Positions 52,761 to 61,867 are shown, numbered from the stretch's first letter. The stretch: DNA of 64,000 nucleotides from Allocoprobacillus sp002160865 (GCF_042850985.1 NZ_AP031415.1:1116001-1180000); one strand, 5' to 3'. The notes: generated by a model from the letters alone, not told the origin. A program made the numbers and translations.

Positions 52761-53854
52761 GTGCTTTGTATGTTCATATTCCTTTTTGTCAACATATCTG
52801 TACATATTGTGATTTTTGTAAAGTTTTTTATAATGAAAAGTGGACATGGCAATATTTAGATGCTTTAGCATTTGAAATTCAGCAAAAACAGTTATCTCAT
52901 GATTATAAAACAATTTATATTGGTGGAGGAACACCCACAGCACTGACTTATGAACAATTACAATATTTATTTGAACTCTTAAAACCTTATGCCCGTCATT
53001 GTCAGGAATGGAGTATGGAGATGAACCCAGAAACAATGAGTCATGAAAAATTAGAGTTATGTGTGCAAAATGGAGTGAATCGTTTGAGTATAGGTGTTCA
53101 GACATTTCATGATCATTTATTAAAAAAGATTGGACGTGTTCATACTTGTGAACAGGTGAAATCTTTTATTTTAGAGGCACAAAATAAAGGTGTTCAGGAT
53201 ATCAATATTGATTTAATGTATGGTTTGCCAGAACAGACGATTCAAGATGTTTGTGAAGATATTGATGAACTGGTAAAGTTAAAGGTTGGACATGTGTCTT
53301 ATTATTCATTGATTTTGGAAGATCATACGATTTTAAAAAATGAACATTATCAGCCATTAGATGATGAAGAAGATGCCAAGATATATGCATTGATTAGAGA
53401 AAGATTACAACAGCATGGCTATCATCAATATGAAGTGAGTAATTTTTATGCATATAAACCTTCATTACATAATCTTGTGTATTGGCATTATGAAGATTAT
53501 GATGGGATTGGGGTTTCGGCACATTCTTTAAAAAATGGACACAGATATGAAAATACCAAATCATTGACTCGTTATTTAGAACATCATTATTTGGAAAATG
53601 ATATCACTTTAACAAAGAGTGATCAGTTATTTGAAAAAATAATGATGGGACTGCGTTTGAATGAAGGTATATCTATTTCACACATCAATCAATTATATGG
53701 AATTGATTTTCAAAAGCGATATCATCATGTAATTGAAAAATATCAAAAGATGAATTTATTAGAAATAGATAATGGGTATTTAAAAACAACATCATTAGGG
53801 ATCAATTATTTAAATAGTATATTAGTAGATTTTTTGGAAGATGAACAGACTTAG
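52757..53854 (+). CDS. hemW: Radical SAM heme chaperone HemW
   Basis: A 365-residue radical SAM protein. The cluster motif HIPFCQHICTYCDFCK gives C-X3-C-X2-C. IYIGGGTPTAL, MEMNPETM, GVNRLSIGVQTFHDHLLKKIGR and NIDLMYGLPEQT are typical of HemW/HemN. Despite similarity to coproporphyrinogen III dehydrogenase, HemW inserts heme into proteins; it lies just upstream of hrcA, as in many Firmicutes. Confidence 0.93.
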   Translation: MSALYVHIPFCQHICTYCDFCKVFYNEKWTWQYLDALAFEIQQKQLSHDYKTIYIGGGTPTALTYEQLQYLFELLKPYARHCQEWSMEMNPETMSHEKLELCVQNGVNRLSIGVQTFHDHLLKKIGRVHTCEQVKSFILEAQNKGVQDINIDLMYGLPEQTIQDVCEDIDELVKLKVGHVSYYSLILEDHTILKNEHYQPLDDEEDAKIYALIRERLQQHGYHQYEVSNFYAYKPSLHNLVYWHYEDYDGIGVSAHSLKNGHRYENTKSLTRYLEHHYLENDITLTKSDQLFEKIMMGLRLNEGISISHINQLYGIDFQKRYHHVIEKYQKMNLLEIDNGYLKTTSLGINYLNSILVDFLEDEQT

Positions 53855-53864
53855 TCTGTTTTTC
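53844..53864 (+). terminator. hemW terminator
   Basis: AACAGAC-TTA-GTCTGTT hairpin plus TTT; includes the hemW stop codon. Confidence 0.8.
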
Positions 53865-53872
53865 TTTATTTA

Positions 53873-53899
53873 TTAGCACAAAAGTGTTGACAGTGCTAA
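53873..53899 (+). promoter_or_regulatory. CIRCE operator 1
   Basis: TTAGCACAA-N9-CAGTGCTAA, close to the HrcA consensus TTAGCACTC-N9-GAGTGCTAA; overlaps the -35. Confidence 0.85.
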
Positions 53900-53914
53900 A
53901 AAGATGAGTATAAT
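53887..53914 (+). promoter_or_regulatory. hrcA-grpE-dnaK promoter
   Basis: TTGACA (53887-53892), 16-bp spacer, TATAAT (53909-53914), lying between two CIRCE elements. Confidence 0.92.
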
Positions 53915-53918
53915 GTAA

Positions 53919-53945
53919 TTAGCACAGAGGTAAAAGGAGTGCTAA
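53919..53945 (+). promoter_or_regulatory. CIRCE operator 2
   Basis: TTAGCACAG-N9-GAGTGCTAA, downstream of the -10, 14 bases before hrcA; its right arm matches the consensus exactly. Confidence 0.92.
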
Positions 53946-53958
53946 AGGAGGTTGAGAT

Positions 53959-54990
53959 ATGCTGACAGCTAGACAGTTACTGATTCTAAAATGTATAGTT
54001 GAGGAGTTCGTAGAAACGGCTGAACCAGTAGGATCAAAAACCTTGATGACGAAGTATCAGCTTCCTTATTCAAGTGCGACAATTAGAAATGAAATGTCAT
54101 TTCTTGAAGAACATGGTTATCTTGAAAAGACACATACATCTTCGGGGCGTGTTCCTTCAACCAAAGGATATCGTTTTTATGTCGATACATTGATGCAGCC
54201 TAGTGTAGATGATGAAGTCAAGAATCAAGTGTCCACACTTTTAGGAAATCGTCATCGTTCGTTAAATGAGATTATTAAAGAAAGCTGTCAAATTTTAAGT
54301 CAGCTTACCCATTTAACAACAGTGGCTTTGGGTCCTAATGCCATTTATGAACATTTGCAGAATATTACACTTGTTCCATTATCAGAACATACTGTCACAG
54401 CAATTATTGTGACAGATAAAGGACATGTTGAAAATCGTAATTTCAATATTAAAAATAATGCCTATATGGAAGATTTAACAAGTTGTGTGAATGTCATGAA
54501 TGAGTTATTAGATGGAACACCTATTAATCAAGTGGCTTTTCGATTAGAAAGAGATGTCAAACCTATATTGAGTGCAAGAATTAAAGAACATGAAGTTTTG
54601 TTTAATGCTTTTTTAGAGGCGTTTATGAAATTTGCAAACAATAATGTTTATTTCTCTGGTAAAGAAAATTTATTGTATCAGCCTGAATATAATGATGTGA
54701 ATAAATTACGTCGTTTAGTCAGTGCTTTTGAAAATTCTCAATCATGGAAAAGTCTGGAACCAATCGCATTGGAAGATGGTGTCACAGTGAGAATTGGAAG
54801 TGATTCACCAATTCAGGATTTAAATGATGTATCAGTTATATCAGCTTCATTTAAAACAGGGAATGAGTCTAAAGGATCTATTTCAGTCATTGGGCCTACA
54901 CGTATGCCTTATGAAAAAGTCGTTTCTTTAGTTGAGTATATTTCAAAGAGCTTGGAAGAAGTTCTAAGTAATCAAGAAGATGATGAATAG
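53959..54990 (+). CDS. hrcA: Heat-inducible repressor HrcA
   Basis: A 343-residue repressor of class I heat-shock genes. N-terminal winged helix MLTARQLLILKCIVEEFVETAEPVGSKTL (beginning MLTARQLLILKCIV) and SSATIRNEMSFLEEHGYLEKTHTSSGRVPS; then GAF-like and dimerisation domains. It binds the two CIRCE elements just upstream and needs GroEL for activity. SD AAGGAGG. First gene of the operon. Confidence 0.97.
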   Translation: MLTARQLLILKCIVEEFVETAEPVGSKTLMTKYQLPYSSATIRNEMSFLEEHGYLEKTHTSSGRVPSTKGYRFYVDTLMQPSVDDEVKNQVSTLLGNRHRSLNEIIKESCQILSQLTHLTTVALGPNAIYEHLQNITLVPLSEHTVTAIIVTDKGHVENRNFNIKNNAYMEDLTSCVNVMNELLDGTPINQVAFRLERDVKPILSARIKEHEVLFNAFLEAFMKFANNNVYFSGKENLLYQPEYNDVNKLRRLVSAFENSQSWKSLEPIALEDGVTVRIGSDSPIQDLNDVSVISASFKTGNESKGSISVIGPTRMPYEKVVSLVEYISKSLEEVLSNQEDDE

Positions 54991-55000
54991 AGGTGAAATA

Positions 55001-55549
55001 ATGGCAAAAGAAAAGGAAACTACACAGGAAGAAGTTAAAGAAGAACAGGAAGTTGTAGAGGAAACTCAAGAAAAGGAAGAACAAAAAGAAGAAAGCTTAG
55101 AAAATCAGATGAAAAAGCTGGAAGAAGAAGTGAATACTTGGAAAACGGATTATTATAAAGTTTTTGCGGATATGGAAAATTTGAAAAGACGTTTAGAAAA
55201 GGAACATCAAAATTCTTTAAAATTTATGATGCAGTCATTTATCGAAGAATTGCTTCCAGTTGTTGATAATTTTGAGCGTTCTTTAAATGTTCAAAATCCT
55301 AGTGAAGAAGTTCAGACATTTTTAAAAGGATATCAAATGATCTTTGATCAATTGATGGCTATTTTAAAGAAAAATGGTGTAGAAGTGATTGAAGCTCAGG
55401 GTAAAGAATTTGACCCTAATCTACATCAGGCAGTGATGACAACACAGGATGATCAATATGGTCATAATATTGTTGTTGAGGAGCTTCAAAAAGGTTACAA
55501 ATTGAAAGATCGCGTTATTCGTGCATCTTTAGTTAAAGTGAATGAATAA
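55001..55549 (+). CDS. grpE: Nucleotide exchange factor GrpE
   Basis: A 182-residue DnaK cochaperone: a very acidic N-terminus (EEVKEEQEVVEETQEKEEQ), long coiled coil, then beta-domain DPNLHQAVMTTQDDQYGHNIVVEELQKGYKLKDRVIRAS (DPNLHQAVMT ... GYKLKDRVIRASLV). It releases ADP from DnaK and acts as thermosensor. ATG 55001 has AGAGGTGA; upstream ATGs at 54980 and 54983 overlap hrcA. Confidence 0.96.
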   Translation: MAKEKETTQEEVKEEQEVVEETQEKEEQKEESLENQMKKLEEEVNTWKTDYYKVFADMENLKRRLEKEHQNSLKFMMQSFIEELLPVVDNFERSLNVQNPSEEVQTFLKGYQMIFDQLMAILKKNGVEVIEAQGKEFDPNLHQAVMTTQDDQYGHNIVVEELQKGYKLKDRVIRASLVKVNE

Positions 55550-55569
55550 AAAATAGGAGGATGATCGTT

Positions 55570-57390
55570 ATGGGTAATAAAATTATTGGTATTGATTTAG
55601 GAACAACAAATTCATGTGTCAGTGTAATGGAAAATGGAGAAGCAAAAGTTATTGCGAACCCTGAAGGTTCAAGAACAACTCCATCTGTTGTTGCCTTTAA
55701 AAATGGAGAAATTATTGTTGGTGAAGCTGCAAAACGTCAAGCTGTAACGAACAAAGAAACTGTTATGTCAATTAAAAGACATATGGGTACAAGTTACAAA
55801 GAACATGTCAATGGAAAAGACTATACACCTCAAGAAATTTCAGCTATGATTTTACAAAACTTAAAAGCAACTGCTGAAGCTTATTTAGGTGAACCAGTCA
55901 ATCGTGCTGTTATCACAGTTCCAGCATATTTCAATGATGCACAACGTCAAGCAACAAAAGATGCAGGAAAAATTGCTGGTCTAGAAGTAGAACGTATTAT
56001 TAATGAACCAACTGCTGCAGCTTTAGCATTTGGTGTTGACAAATTAGATAAAGAACAAAAAGTATTAGTATATGACTTAGGTGGAGGAACATTTGACGTT
56101 TCTATCCTTGATTTAGCAGATGGTATGTTTGAAGTTTTAGCTACTGCTGGAGATAACCATTTAGGTGGGGATGACTTTGACCAAGCTATCATGAACTGGA
56201 TTGTTGCTGAATTTAAAAAAGAACAAGGTGTTGACTTAAGCGCTGATAAAATGGCTATGCAACGTGTTAAAGAAGCTGCTGAAAAAGCGAAAAAAGATGT
56301 ATCTGGTATGATGCAGACTCAAATCTCATTACCATTTATTTCTGCTGGTCCAGCTGGTCCATTACATCTTGAATTAACATTAACAAGAGCTAAATTTGAT
56401 GAATTAACACATGATTTGGTTATGCGTACAGAAGGACCTGTAAGACAGGCATTAAGTGATGCAGGTATGTCACCAAATGATATTGATCAAGTTTTATTAG
56501 TTGGTGGTTCTACTCGTATTGTTGCTGTACAAGAATCAGTAAAGAGATTACTTGGAAAAGAACCTAACAAATCAGTAAACCCTGATGAAGTTGTTTCTAT
56601 GGGTGCTGCAATCCAAGGTGGAGTTATTGCTGGAGATGTTAAAGACATTGTCTTATTGGATGTTACACCATTATCATTAGGTATTGAAACAATGGGTGGA
56701 GTCATGACTGTCTTAATCGAAAGAAATACAACAATCCCAACAACAAAATCACAAATTTTCTCTACTGCTGCTGATAATCAGCCAGCTGTTGATATCAACG
56801 TATTACAAGGTGAAAGAACAATGGCTAAGGATAATAAACAATTAGGTTTATTTAAATTAGATGGTATTGAACCTGCACCTAGAGGAGTTCCTCAAATTGA
56901 AGTCACTTTCAGCATTGATGTTAATGGTATTGTTAATGTTAAAGCAAAAGATATGAAAACACAAAAAGAACAATCTATCACTATTCAAAACTCAACTGGT
57001 TTAAGTGATGAAGAAATTGATAGAATGGTTAAAGAAGCTGAAGCAAATAAAGCTGATGACGAAAAGAAACGTAAAGATATTGAAACAAGAAATAAAGCTG
57101 AACAAATGATTAATGAAATTGATAAAGCTTTAGCTGAACAAGGAGATAAGATCGATGCTAATCAAAAATCTCAGGCAACTGCTTTAAGAGATGAATTGAA
57201 GAAAGCATTAGATGATAATGATATGGCTACACTTGAATCAAAAATGAGTGAATTAGAACAAATGGCTCAACAAATGGCAGCATATCAATATCAACAACAA
57301 TCACAAGGAGCTAACCCAACAGGTAATGCTTCAAATACAGCAACAAATGATGATGACGTTGTTGATGCAGACTTTACAGAAAAAAATTAA
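55570..57390 (+). CDS. dnaK: Chaperone DnaK (Hsp70)
   Basis: A 606-residue Hsp70: IIGIDLGTTNSCVSVME (phosphate 1), VYDLGGGTFDVSIL (phosphate 2), VLLVGGSTRIVAVQ (adenosine), EVTFSIDVNGIVNVKAKD (substrate domain). The lid ends in DDDVVDADFTEKN. The Gram-positive type lacks about 23 residues in the ATPase lobe. The start at 55570 follows AGGAGGATGATCGTT. Confidence 0.98.
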   Translation: MGNKIIGIDLGTTNSCVSVMENGEAKVIANPEGSRTTPSVVAFKNGEIIVGEAAKRQAVTNKETVMSIKRHMGTSYKEHVNGKDYTPQEISAMILQNLKATAEAYLGEPVNRAVITVPAYFNDAQRQATKDAGKIAGLEVERIINEPTAAALAFGVDKLDKEQKVLVYDLGGGTFDVSILDLADGMFEVLATAGDNHLGGDDFDQAIMNWIVAEFKKEQGVDLSADKMAMQRVKEAAEKAKKDVSGMMQTQISLPFISAGPAGPLHLELTLTRAKFDELTHDLVMRTEGPVRQALSDAGMSPNDIDQVLLVGGSTRIVAVQESVKRLLGKEPNKSVNPDEVVSMGAAIQGGVIAGDVKDIVLLDVTPLSLGIETMGGVMTVLIERNTTIPTTKSQIFSTAADNQPAVDINVLQGERTMAKDNKQLGLFKLDGIEPAPRGVPQIEVTFSIDVNGIVNVKAKDMKTQKEQSITIQNSTGLSDEEIDRMVKEAEANKADDEKKRKDIETRNKAEQMINEIDKALAEQGDKIDANQKSQATALRDELKKALDDNDMATLESKMSELEQMAQQMAAYQYQQQSQGANPTGNASNTATNDDDVVDADFTEKN

Positions 57391-57393
57391 CAT

Positions 57394-57419
57394 AAAGCCA
57401 AGGCTTTGCCTTGGTTTTA
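57394..57419 (+). terminator. Internal terminator between dnaK and dnaJ
   Basis: AAAGCCAAGGC-TTT-GCCTTGGTTTT; GC-rich stem with short T tail, 20 bases before dnaJ. Likely keeps DnaJ below DnaK. Confidence 0.8.
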
Positions 57420-57439
57420 TCTAGTCAAGAGGTGAGATT

Positions 57440-58564
57440 ATGGCTGAAAAGAGAGATTATTATGAAGTGCTTGGTGTGTCAAAAAATGCCAGTGCTGATG
57501 AAATCAAAAGAGCTTATCGAAAAATGGCTAAAAAATATCACCCTGATGTCAATAAGGAACCTGGAGCTGAAGAAAAATTTAAAGAAGTTCAGGAAGCCTA
57601 TGATGTTTTGTCAGATGACAATAAAAAAGCTGCCTATGATCGTTATGGTCATGCTGCATTTGATCAAACTGGTGGATTCGGTGGTGGAGCCGGAGGTTTT
57701 GGTGGCTTTGGTGGCTTTGAAGATGTTGACTTAGGAGATATTTTTGGTTCATTCTTTGGTGGTGGAGGATCACGTCAAAGAAAGAGTGGTCCAATGCGTG
57801 GTGAAGATCGTTTTGTACAATTGGAAATCGACTTCATGGATGCGATTAAAGGAAAGAAAACAGAAATTAAGATCAATTATGATGAACAATGTTCACATTG
57901 TCATGGAACAGGTGCAAAAACACCAAATGATTATCAGACATGTTCACGCTGTGGAGGAACAGGAACAATCCGTACACAGCAACGTTCTCCATTTGGAACA
58001 TTTGTTAATCAAACAACATGTCCAGACTGTCATGGAACAGGAAAAGTTGTTAAAGAAAAATGTCCACATTGTCATGGAAATGGATATGTCAATAAAAATA
58101 TAACAGTTGAATTAAATATACCTGCTGGTATCAATACACATCAACAGTTACGTGTTCAAGGAAAAGGTCATCGTGGTACAAATGGAGGACCAAATGGTGA
58201 CTTATATGTCGAAATTTATGTTAGACCACATCAACACTTCCAGCGTGATGGCAAAAACATTTATATTTCCATTCCAATTTCAGCAGTTGATGCAACGCTT
58301 GGTTGTGACGTAGATGTACCAACAGTTTATGGAGATGTGACATTAAAAGTCCCAGAAGGAACACAACCCGGAACAACATTACGTTTAAAAGGTAAAGGTG
58401 TTAAAGACTTACGTAGTGATAATTATGGAGATCAGTATGTTAAGATTGATGTAAAAATTCCTACAAAATTATCTCGTGAGGAAAAAGAACTTTATCATAA
58501 ATTAAAAAAAGCCACAAAAAAAGAATCAATCTTTGATCAATTCAAAAAAGGCTTTAGAAGATAG
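57440..58564 (+). CDS. dnaJ: Chaperone DnaJ (Hsp40)
   Basis: A 374-residue type I J-protein: J domain (YHPDVNKEPGAEEKFKEV with HPD), Gly/Phe linker (residues 75-112), four CxxCxGxG zinc repeats (CSHCHGTG, CSRCGGTG, CPDCHGTG, CPHCHGNG), and a C-terminal peptide-binding region. It stimulates DnaK ATPase. SD GAGGTGA. Last gene of the hrcA operon. Confidence 0.98.
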   Translation: MAEKRDYYEVLGVSKNASADEIKRAYRKMAKKYHPDVNKEPGAEEKFKEVQEAYDVLSDDNKKAAYDRYGHAAFDQTGGFGGGAGGFGGFGGFEDVDLGDIFGSFFGGGGSRQRKSGPMRGEDRFVQLEIDFMDAIKGKKTEIKINYDEQCSHCHGTGAKTPNDYQTCSRCGGTGTIRTQQRSPFGTFVNQTTCPDCHGTGKVVKEKCPHCHGNGYVNKNITVELNIPAGINTHQQLRVQGKGHRGTNGGPNGDLYVEIYVRPHQHFQRDGKNIYISIPISAVDATLGCDVDVPTVYGDVTLKVPEGTQPGTTLRLKGKGVKDLRSDNYGDQYVKIDVKIPTKLSREEKELYHKLKKATKKESIFDQFKKGFRR

Positions 58565-58587
58565 TCCAAACTATCTTCTTTTTTTGT
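58556..58587 (+). terminator. dnaJ terminator
   Basis: AGAAGATAGT-CCAA-ACTATCTTCT followed by TTTTTT. Confidence 0.9.
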
Positions 58588-58622
58588 ATAAAATAAGATT
58601 GAAAACATATGATTAAATATAT

Positions 58623-58646
58623 AAAAAAAGCATCCCACTAGGATGC
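58623..58646 (-). terminator. rpmB terminator
   Basis: On the minus strand GCATCC-TAGTG-GGATGC with T7, 12 bases after the rpmB stop. Confidence 0.85.
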
Positions 58647-58657
58647 AATCTTTATCA

Positions 58658-58843
58658 TTAAGCACTCTTTCTAAGACTTCTTAATTCTCTTGCTGAAATT
58701 TTTACTTTTTTTGGTTTACCATTGACTAAAATAGTAGCTTTTTGTAAGTTAACATTCCATTTTCTCTTAGTTGCATTTAATGCATGAGAACGAGAATTAC
58801 CAGACATAGGTCCTTTTCCGCTCACTTCACATTTTCTAGCCAT
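58658..58843 (-). CDS. rpmB: 50S ribosomal protein L28
   Basis: A 61-residue protein with ARKCEVSGKGPMSGNSRSHALNATKRKW (opening ARKCEVSGKGPMSGN) and NVNLQKATILVNGKPKKVKIS. Start at 58843 (MARKCEV); an upstream in-frame ATG at 58855 adds four residues and overlaps the SD (AAGGATGGTGA). It is divergent from yloU-fakA, as in Bacillus. Confidence 0.97.
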   Translation of the reverse strand: MARKCEVSGKGPMSGNSRSHALNATKRKWNVNLQKATILVNGKPKKVKISARELRSLRKSA

Positions 58844-59008
58844 TATATTCACCATCCTTTACAAAGTGTCTTTCACATACCTAAGTATAATATCATTAAT
58901 AAAAAGAAAATGCAAATACTTTTTCATATAAAAATAAAAAAATATTGTATTTGAACATTTTTATAATATCTGAAAAAGATGAATATTTCAATATTTTTTT
59001 AAATTTTA

Positions 59009-59089
59009 TTTACAAGAGAATATAAGTGGGTTATAATGCGTATGCATTGCCATGAAATAATTGTCAATAATTTAAAAATGAGATATAAT
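59009..59089 (+). promoter_or_regulatory. Tandem promoters of yloU-fakA
   Basis: P1: TTTACA (59009-59014), 17 bp, TATAAT (59032-59037). P2: TTGTCA (59061-59066), 17 bp, TATAAT (59084-59089). Both are near-consensus. The rest of the 290-base gap 58844-59134 is AT-rich and I see no gene in it. Confidence 0.75.
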
Positions 59090-59134
59090 ATAGGTAACTA
59101 TTTATAAATTTATGATAAGAACGGAGGAATAGTT

Positions 59135-59491
59135 ATGATAACGAAAACAACTGATTTAGGAGATATACATCTTTCATTAGATGTTGTTGCAAGTATTACT
59201 GGGGGTGCTGCAACAGAATGTTATGGTGTTGTTGGAATGGCAAGCCAAAAGATTATGAAAGATGGTTTTTATGATCTTTTGGGTAAAGATAATTATGCTA
59301 AAGGGATTGTCGTAGAAGATGGGGAAACAGGAATCATTTTAAATGTTTATATTATCGTTGGATATGGAGTGAAAATTTCTGAAGTTGTTTATGAAGTACA
59401 AAAGAAAGTGAAATATGTATTAGAAACAACTTTAGATATTGATATTGAAGCAGTGAATGTGTTTGTACAAAGCATTCGTGTGACAGATTAG
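59135..59491 (+). CDS. yloU: Asp23/Gls24-family protein YloU
   Basis: A 118-residue Asp23 family protein (DLGDIHLSLDVVASITGGAATECYGVVGMAS; key block VVASITGGAA). It always precedes the DAK-domain gene in Firmicutes and is thought to support envelope homeostasis or fatty-acid kinase function. Biochemical role unknown. SD GGAGGAATAGTT. Confidence 0.95.
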   Translation: MITKTTDLGDIHLSLDVVASITGGAATECYGVVGMASQKIMKDGFYDLLGKDNYAKGIVVEDGETGIILNVYIIVGYGVKISEVVYEVQKKVKYVLETTLDIDIEAVNVFVQSIRVTD

Positions 59492-59503
59492 TGGAGGGTT
59501 AAC

Positions 59504-61165
59504 ATGAGAATCATTGATGGTAAACTGTTTAAAGAGATGGTTATAACTGGAGCAACTGTTTTGCATAATAACCATCCAGAGATTGATGCATTGAACGTCT
59601 TTCCTGTACCAGATGGAGATACAGGAACAAATATGTCTTTGACATTTAGTTCTGGTGCAAGTGAAATTGAAAAATTAGATTCTAACGATATATATGAAAT
59701 TTCAAAGAAGTTATCTAAAGGTTTATTGATGGGAGCAAGAGGAAATTCTGGTGTTATTCTTTCACAAATCTTTAGAGGAATTTCTATGGCTTTTGAAGGG
59801 AAAAAACAAGTAGATGCTGTAGAATTAGCACAAGCTCTACAAAATGGAGCTAAAGTGGCTTATAAAGCTGTTATGCGTCCAGTTGAAGGGACAATTTTAA
59901 CAGTTATTAGAGAATCAAGTGAAGCTGTTGTTCAATATGCGAAACCGGGAATGGAGATTGAAGATGTTTTTTCTTACTTTGTTAAAGAAGCTGAAGAATC
60001 ACTGGAAAGAACGCCAGAACTTTTACCTGTACTCAAAGAAGTTGGTGTGGTTGATAGTGGTGGAGCTGGACTATTGTTAATTATGACAGGATTTATGGCA
60101 GCTCTTGCAGGAGAAGAAATTGAACGAGTAGATATTAAAGGAGAAGCTGCAAAAGAAGCACTTGTTGATGTAGAATCAGATAGTGAAGAAGCTTATGGTT
60201 ATTGTACAGAGTTCATCTTACGATTGGATCCAGCAAAAATCAAAGTCTTTAAAGAAGAAAATTTAAGAAATGAATTAGAAAGATTGCCTGGAAACAGTAT
60301 TGTTGTGGTTCAGGATGAAGATATTGTTAAAGTTCATGTGCATACATTAAAACCGGGTAATGCTTTAAATACAGCTCAAAGATATGGTGAATTTGTTAAG
60401 TTAAAGATTGAAAATATGCAGGAACAGCATAATTCTATCTTAGAAGCTAATAATACACCTGCTGCCAATGCTAAAGCAACTTTGACTGCACCTAAAGAAG
60501 AACCAAAAGAAGTTTCTATTATTAGTGTGGCTGCTGGTAAAGGTATCAAAGATATGTTCTTAGAATTACATTGTGACTATGTTGTCAGTGGTGGACAGAC
60601 AATGAATCCATCTGCCGAAGATATCGTTCAAGCGATTAGAGATGTCAACGCTAAACATGTGATTATTTTACCTAATAATTCAAATATTGTGATGACAGCA
60701 CAACAGGCAGCGATTATATTAGAAGATGAAGTAGATGTCAAAGTTGTACCTTCTAAAACTATACCACAAGGATTATCAGCATGTATTATGTTTAATCCGG
60801 AAGTATCTTTAGAAGATAATCTTGCTGAAATGAATGATGCGATTGCTCATGTCAAAACAGGACAGGTCACATTTGCAATTAAAGATACAAATATTGATGG
60901 TGTTGATATTAAAGCTAATCAATATATGGCATTATGTGAAAAAGATATTGTTGCTTGTGTTCCTAATAAAGTGGATGCATTAAAGGAAACTTTAAACAAT
61001 TTGGTTGATGATGATTCTGAAATTATTACATTAATCTATGGCGAAGATGTTACAGAAGATGAAGTTCAAGAAATTGAAGATTATGTAGAAGATCATTTTG
61101 AAGCTGAAATAGAATGTGTAGATGGTCAACAACCAGTATATTCATTTATCGTAGGTGTTGAATAA
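59504..61165 (+). CDS. fakA: Fatty acid kinase FakA (YloV, DAK2 domain)
   Basis: A 553-residue kinase that phosphorylates fatty acids held by FakB. N-terminal DAK2/DhaL domain: ALNVFPVPDGDTGTNMSLTF (metal-ADP Asp residues), SKGLLMGARGNSGVILSQIFRG and VDSGGAGLLL; then middle and C-terminal FakB-binding regions. Routes host or recycled fatty acids into phospholipid. SD GGAGGG. Confidence 0.95.
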   Translation: MRIIDGKLFKEMVITGATVLHNNHPEIDALNVFPVPDGDTGTNMSLTFSSGASEIEKLDSNDIYEISKKLSKGLLMGARGNSGVILSQIFRGISMAFEGKKQVDAVELAQALQNGAKVAYKAVMRPVEGTILTVIRESSEAVVQYAKPGMEIEDVFSYFVKEAEESLERTPELLPVLKEVGVVDSGGAGLLLIMTGFMAALAGEEIERVDIKGEAAKEALVDVESDSEEAYGYCTEFILRLDPAKIKVFKEENLRNELERLPGNSIVVVQDEDIVKVHVHTLKPGNALNTAQRYGEFVKLKIENMQEQHNSILEANNTPAANAKATLTAPKEEPKEVSIISVAAGKGIKDMFLELHCDYVVSGGQTMNPSAEDIVQAIRDVNAKHVIILPNNSNIVMTAQQAAIILEDEVDVKVVPSKTIPQGLSACIMFNPEVSLEDNLAEMNDAIAHVKTGQVTFAIKDTNIDGVDIKANQYMALCEKDIVACVPNKVDALKETLNNLVDDDSEIITLIYGEDVTEDEVQEIEDYVEDHFEAEIECVDGQQPVYSFIVGVE

Positions 61166-61173
61166 ATAAAATT

Positions 61174-61208
61174 AAGAGCAAACGAATTAACGTTTTGTTC
61201 TTTTTTTT
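61174..61208 (+). terminator. fakA terminator
   Basis: AAGAGCAAACG pairs imperfectly with CGTTTTGTTCTT (one bulge), then T8. Confidence 0.75.
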
Positions 61209-61417
61209 ACAGTGATTTTTATGTGTATTCTAGATAATGAAAATGATATACGATTATTTATAACGATTTTATAGATAAATGAAATTTTATTAAAATATAA
61301 ATGCATTTATAAAATCTTTTTTTGTTTTATTCGAATAAATCATGTTGTATTGCCTTTGGAAAAATTGTTTATTAGCTATTAATAATAAAGAATAATTTGA
61401 GATTATTTAAAAAGATA
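61209..61417. other. AT-rich intergenic region with 16-bp palindrome
   Basis: Strongly AT-rich, no coding frame of note. It contains a perfect palindrome TATAAATGCATTTATA at 61296-61311. I see nothing else with confidence. Confidence 0.5.
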
Positions 61418-61480
61418 TTGACATCTGTATATGATAGTATTATGTACTTGTAATAGTAATACAGTATAATACAAAAGGAT
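61418..61480 (+). promoter_or_regulatory. Promoter/operator of the GntR-ABC operon
   Basis: TTGACA (61418-61423), 17 bp, TATGTA (61441-61446). Overlapping and downstream is a dyad GTATTA-N14-TAATAC (61437-61462), plausible as an operator of the downstream YtrA-like regulator. A TATAAT at 61465 lies too near the SD to serve the same mRNA. Confidence 0.55.
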
Positions 61481-61488
61481 GTGATTGA

Positions 61489-61863
61489 ATGGAAATATTT
61501 ATTAATAATCATGCAAGTGTTCCCATCTATGAGCAGATTTCATCACAAATAAAAGCTTTAATCATGAGTGGAGAGTTAAAAGCAGGTGAAGCACTTCCTT
61601 CTATTCGAGGATTAGCTAAATCATTGCATATTAGTGTTTTAACAGTGCAAAAAGCATACGATACACTTCAGTCAGATGGTTTTATTGAAACCACAGCTGG
61701 AAAAGGTTGCTTTGTGTCAGCTCAAAATCAAGATTTCTATTTAGAAGAACAACAAAAAAGAATTGAAGAACATTTGACTGAAGCGATAGAAATAGCAAAA
61801 GTTAGTGGAATCAAACTTGAACAACTACAGTCTTTATTATCTTTGTTATATGAGGAGGATTAA
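61489..61863 (+). CDS. GntR-family regulator, YtrA type
   Basis: A 124-residue protein with an N-terminal winged helix (VPIYEQISSQIKALIMSGELKAGEALPSIRGLAKSL; key PSIRGLAKSLHIS, LTVQKAYDTLQSDGFIET) and a very short C-terminal dimerisation helix, as in YtrA. Such repressors control the ABC transporter that follows; here the ATPase gene begins 4 bases after the stop. Ligand unknown, often cell-wall-active antibiotics. Confidence 0.9.
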   Translation: MEIFINNHASVPIYEQISSQIKALIMSGELKAGEALPSIRGLAKSLHISVLTVQKAYDTLQSDGFIETTAGKGCFVSAQNQDFYLEEQQKRIEEHLTEAIEIAKVSGIKLEQLQSLLSLLYEED

Positions 61864-61867
61864 GATT

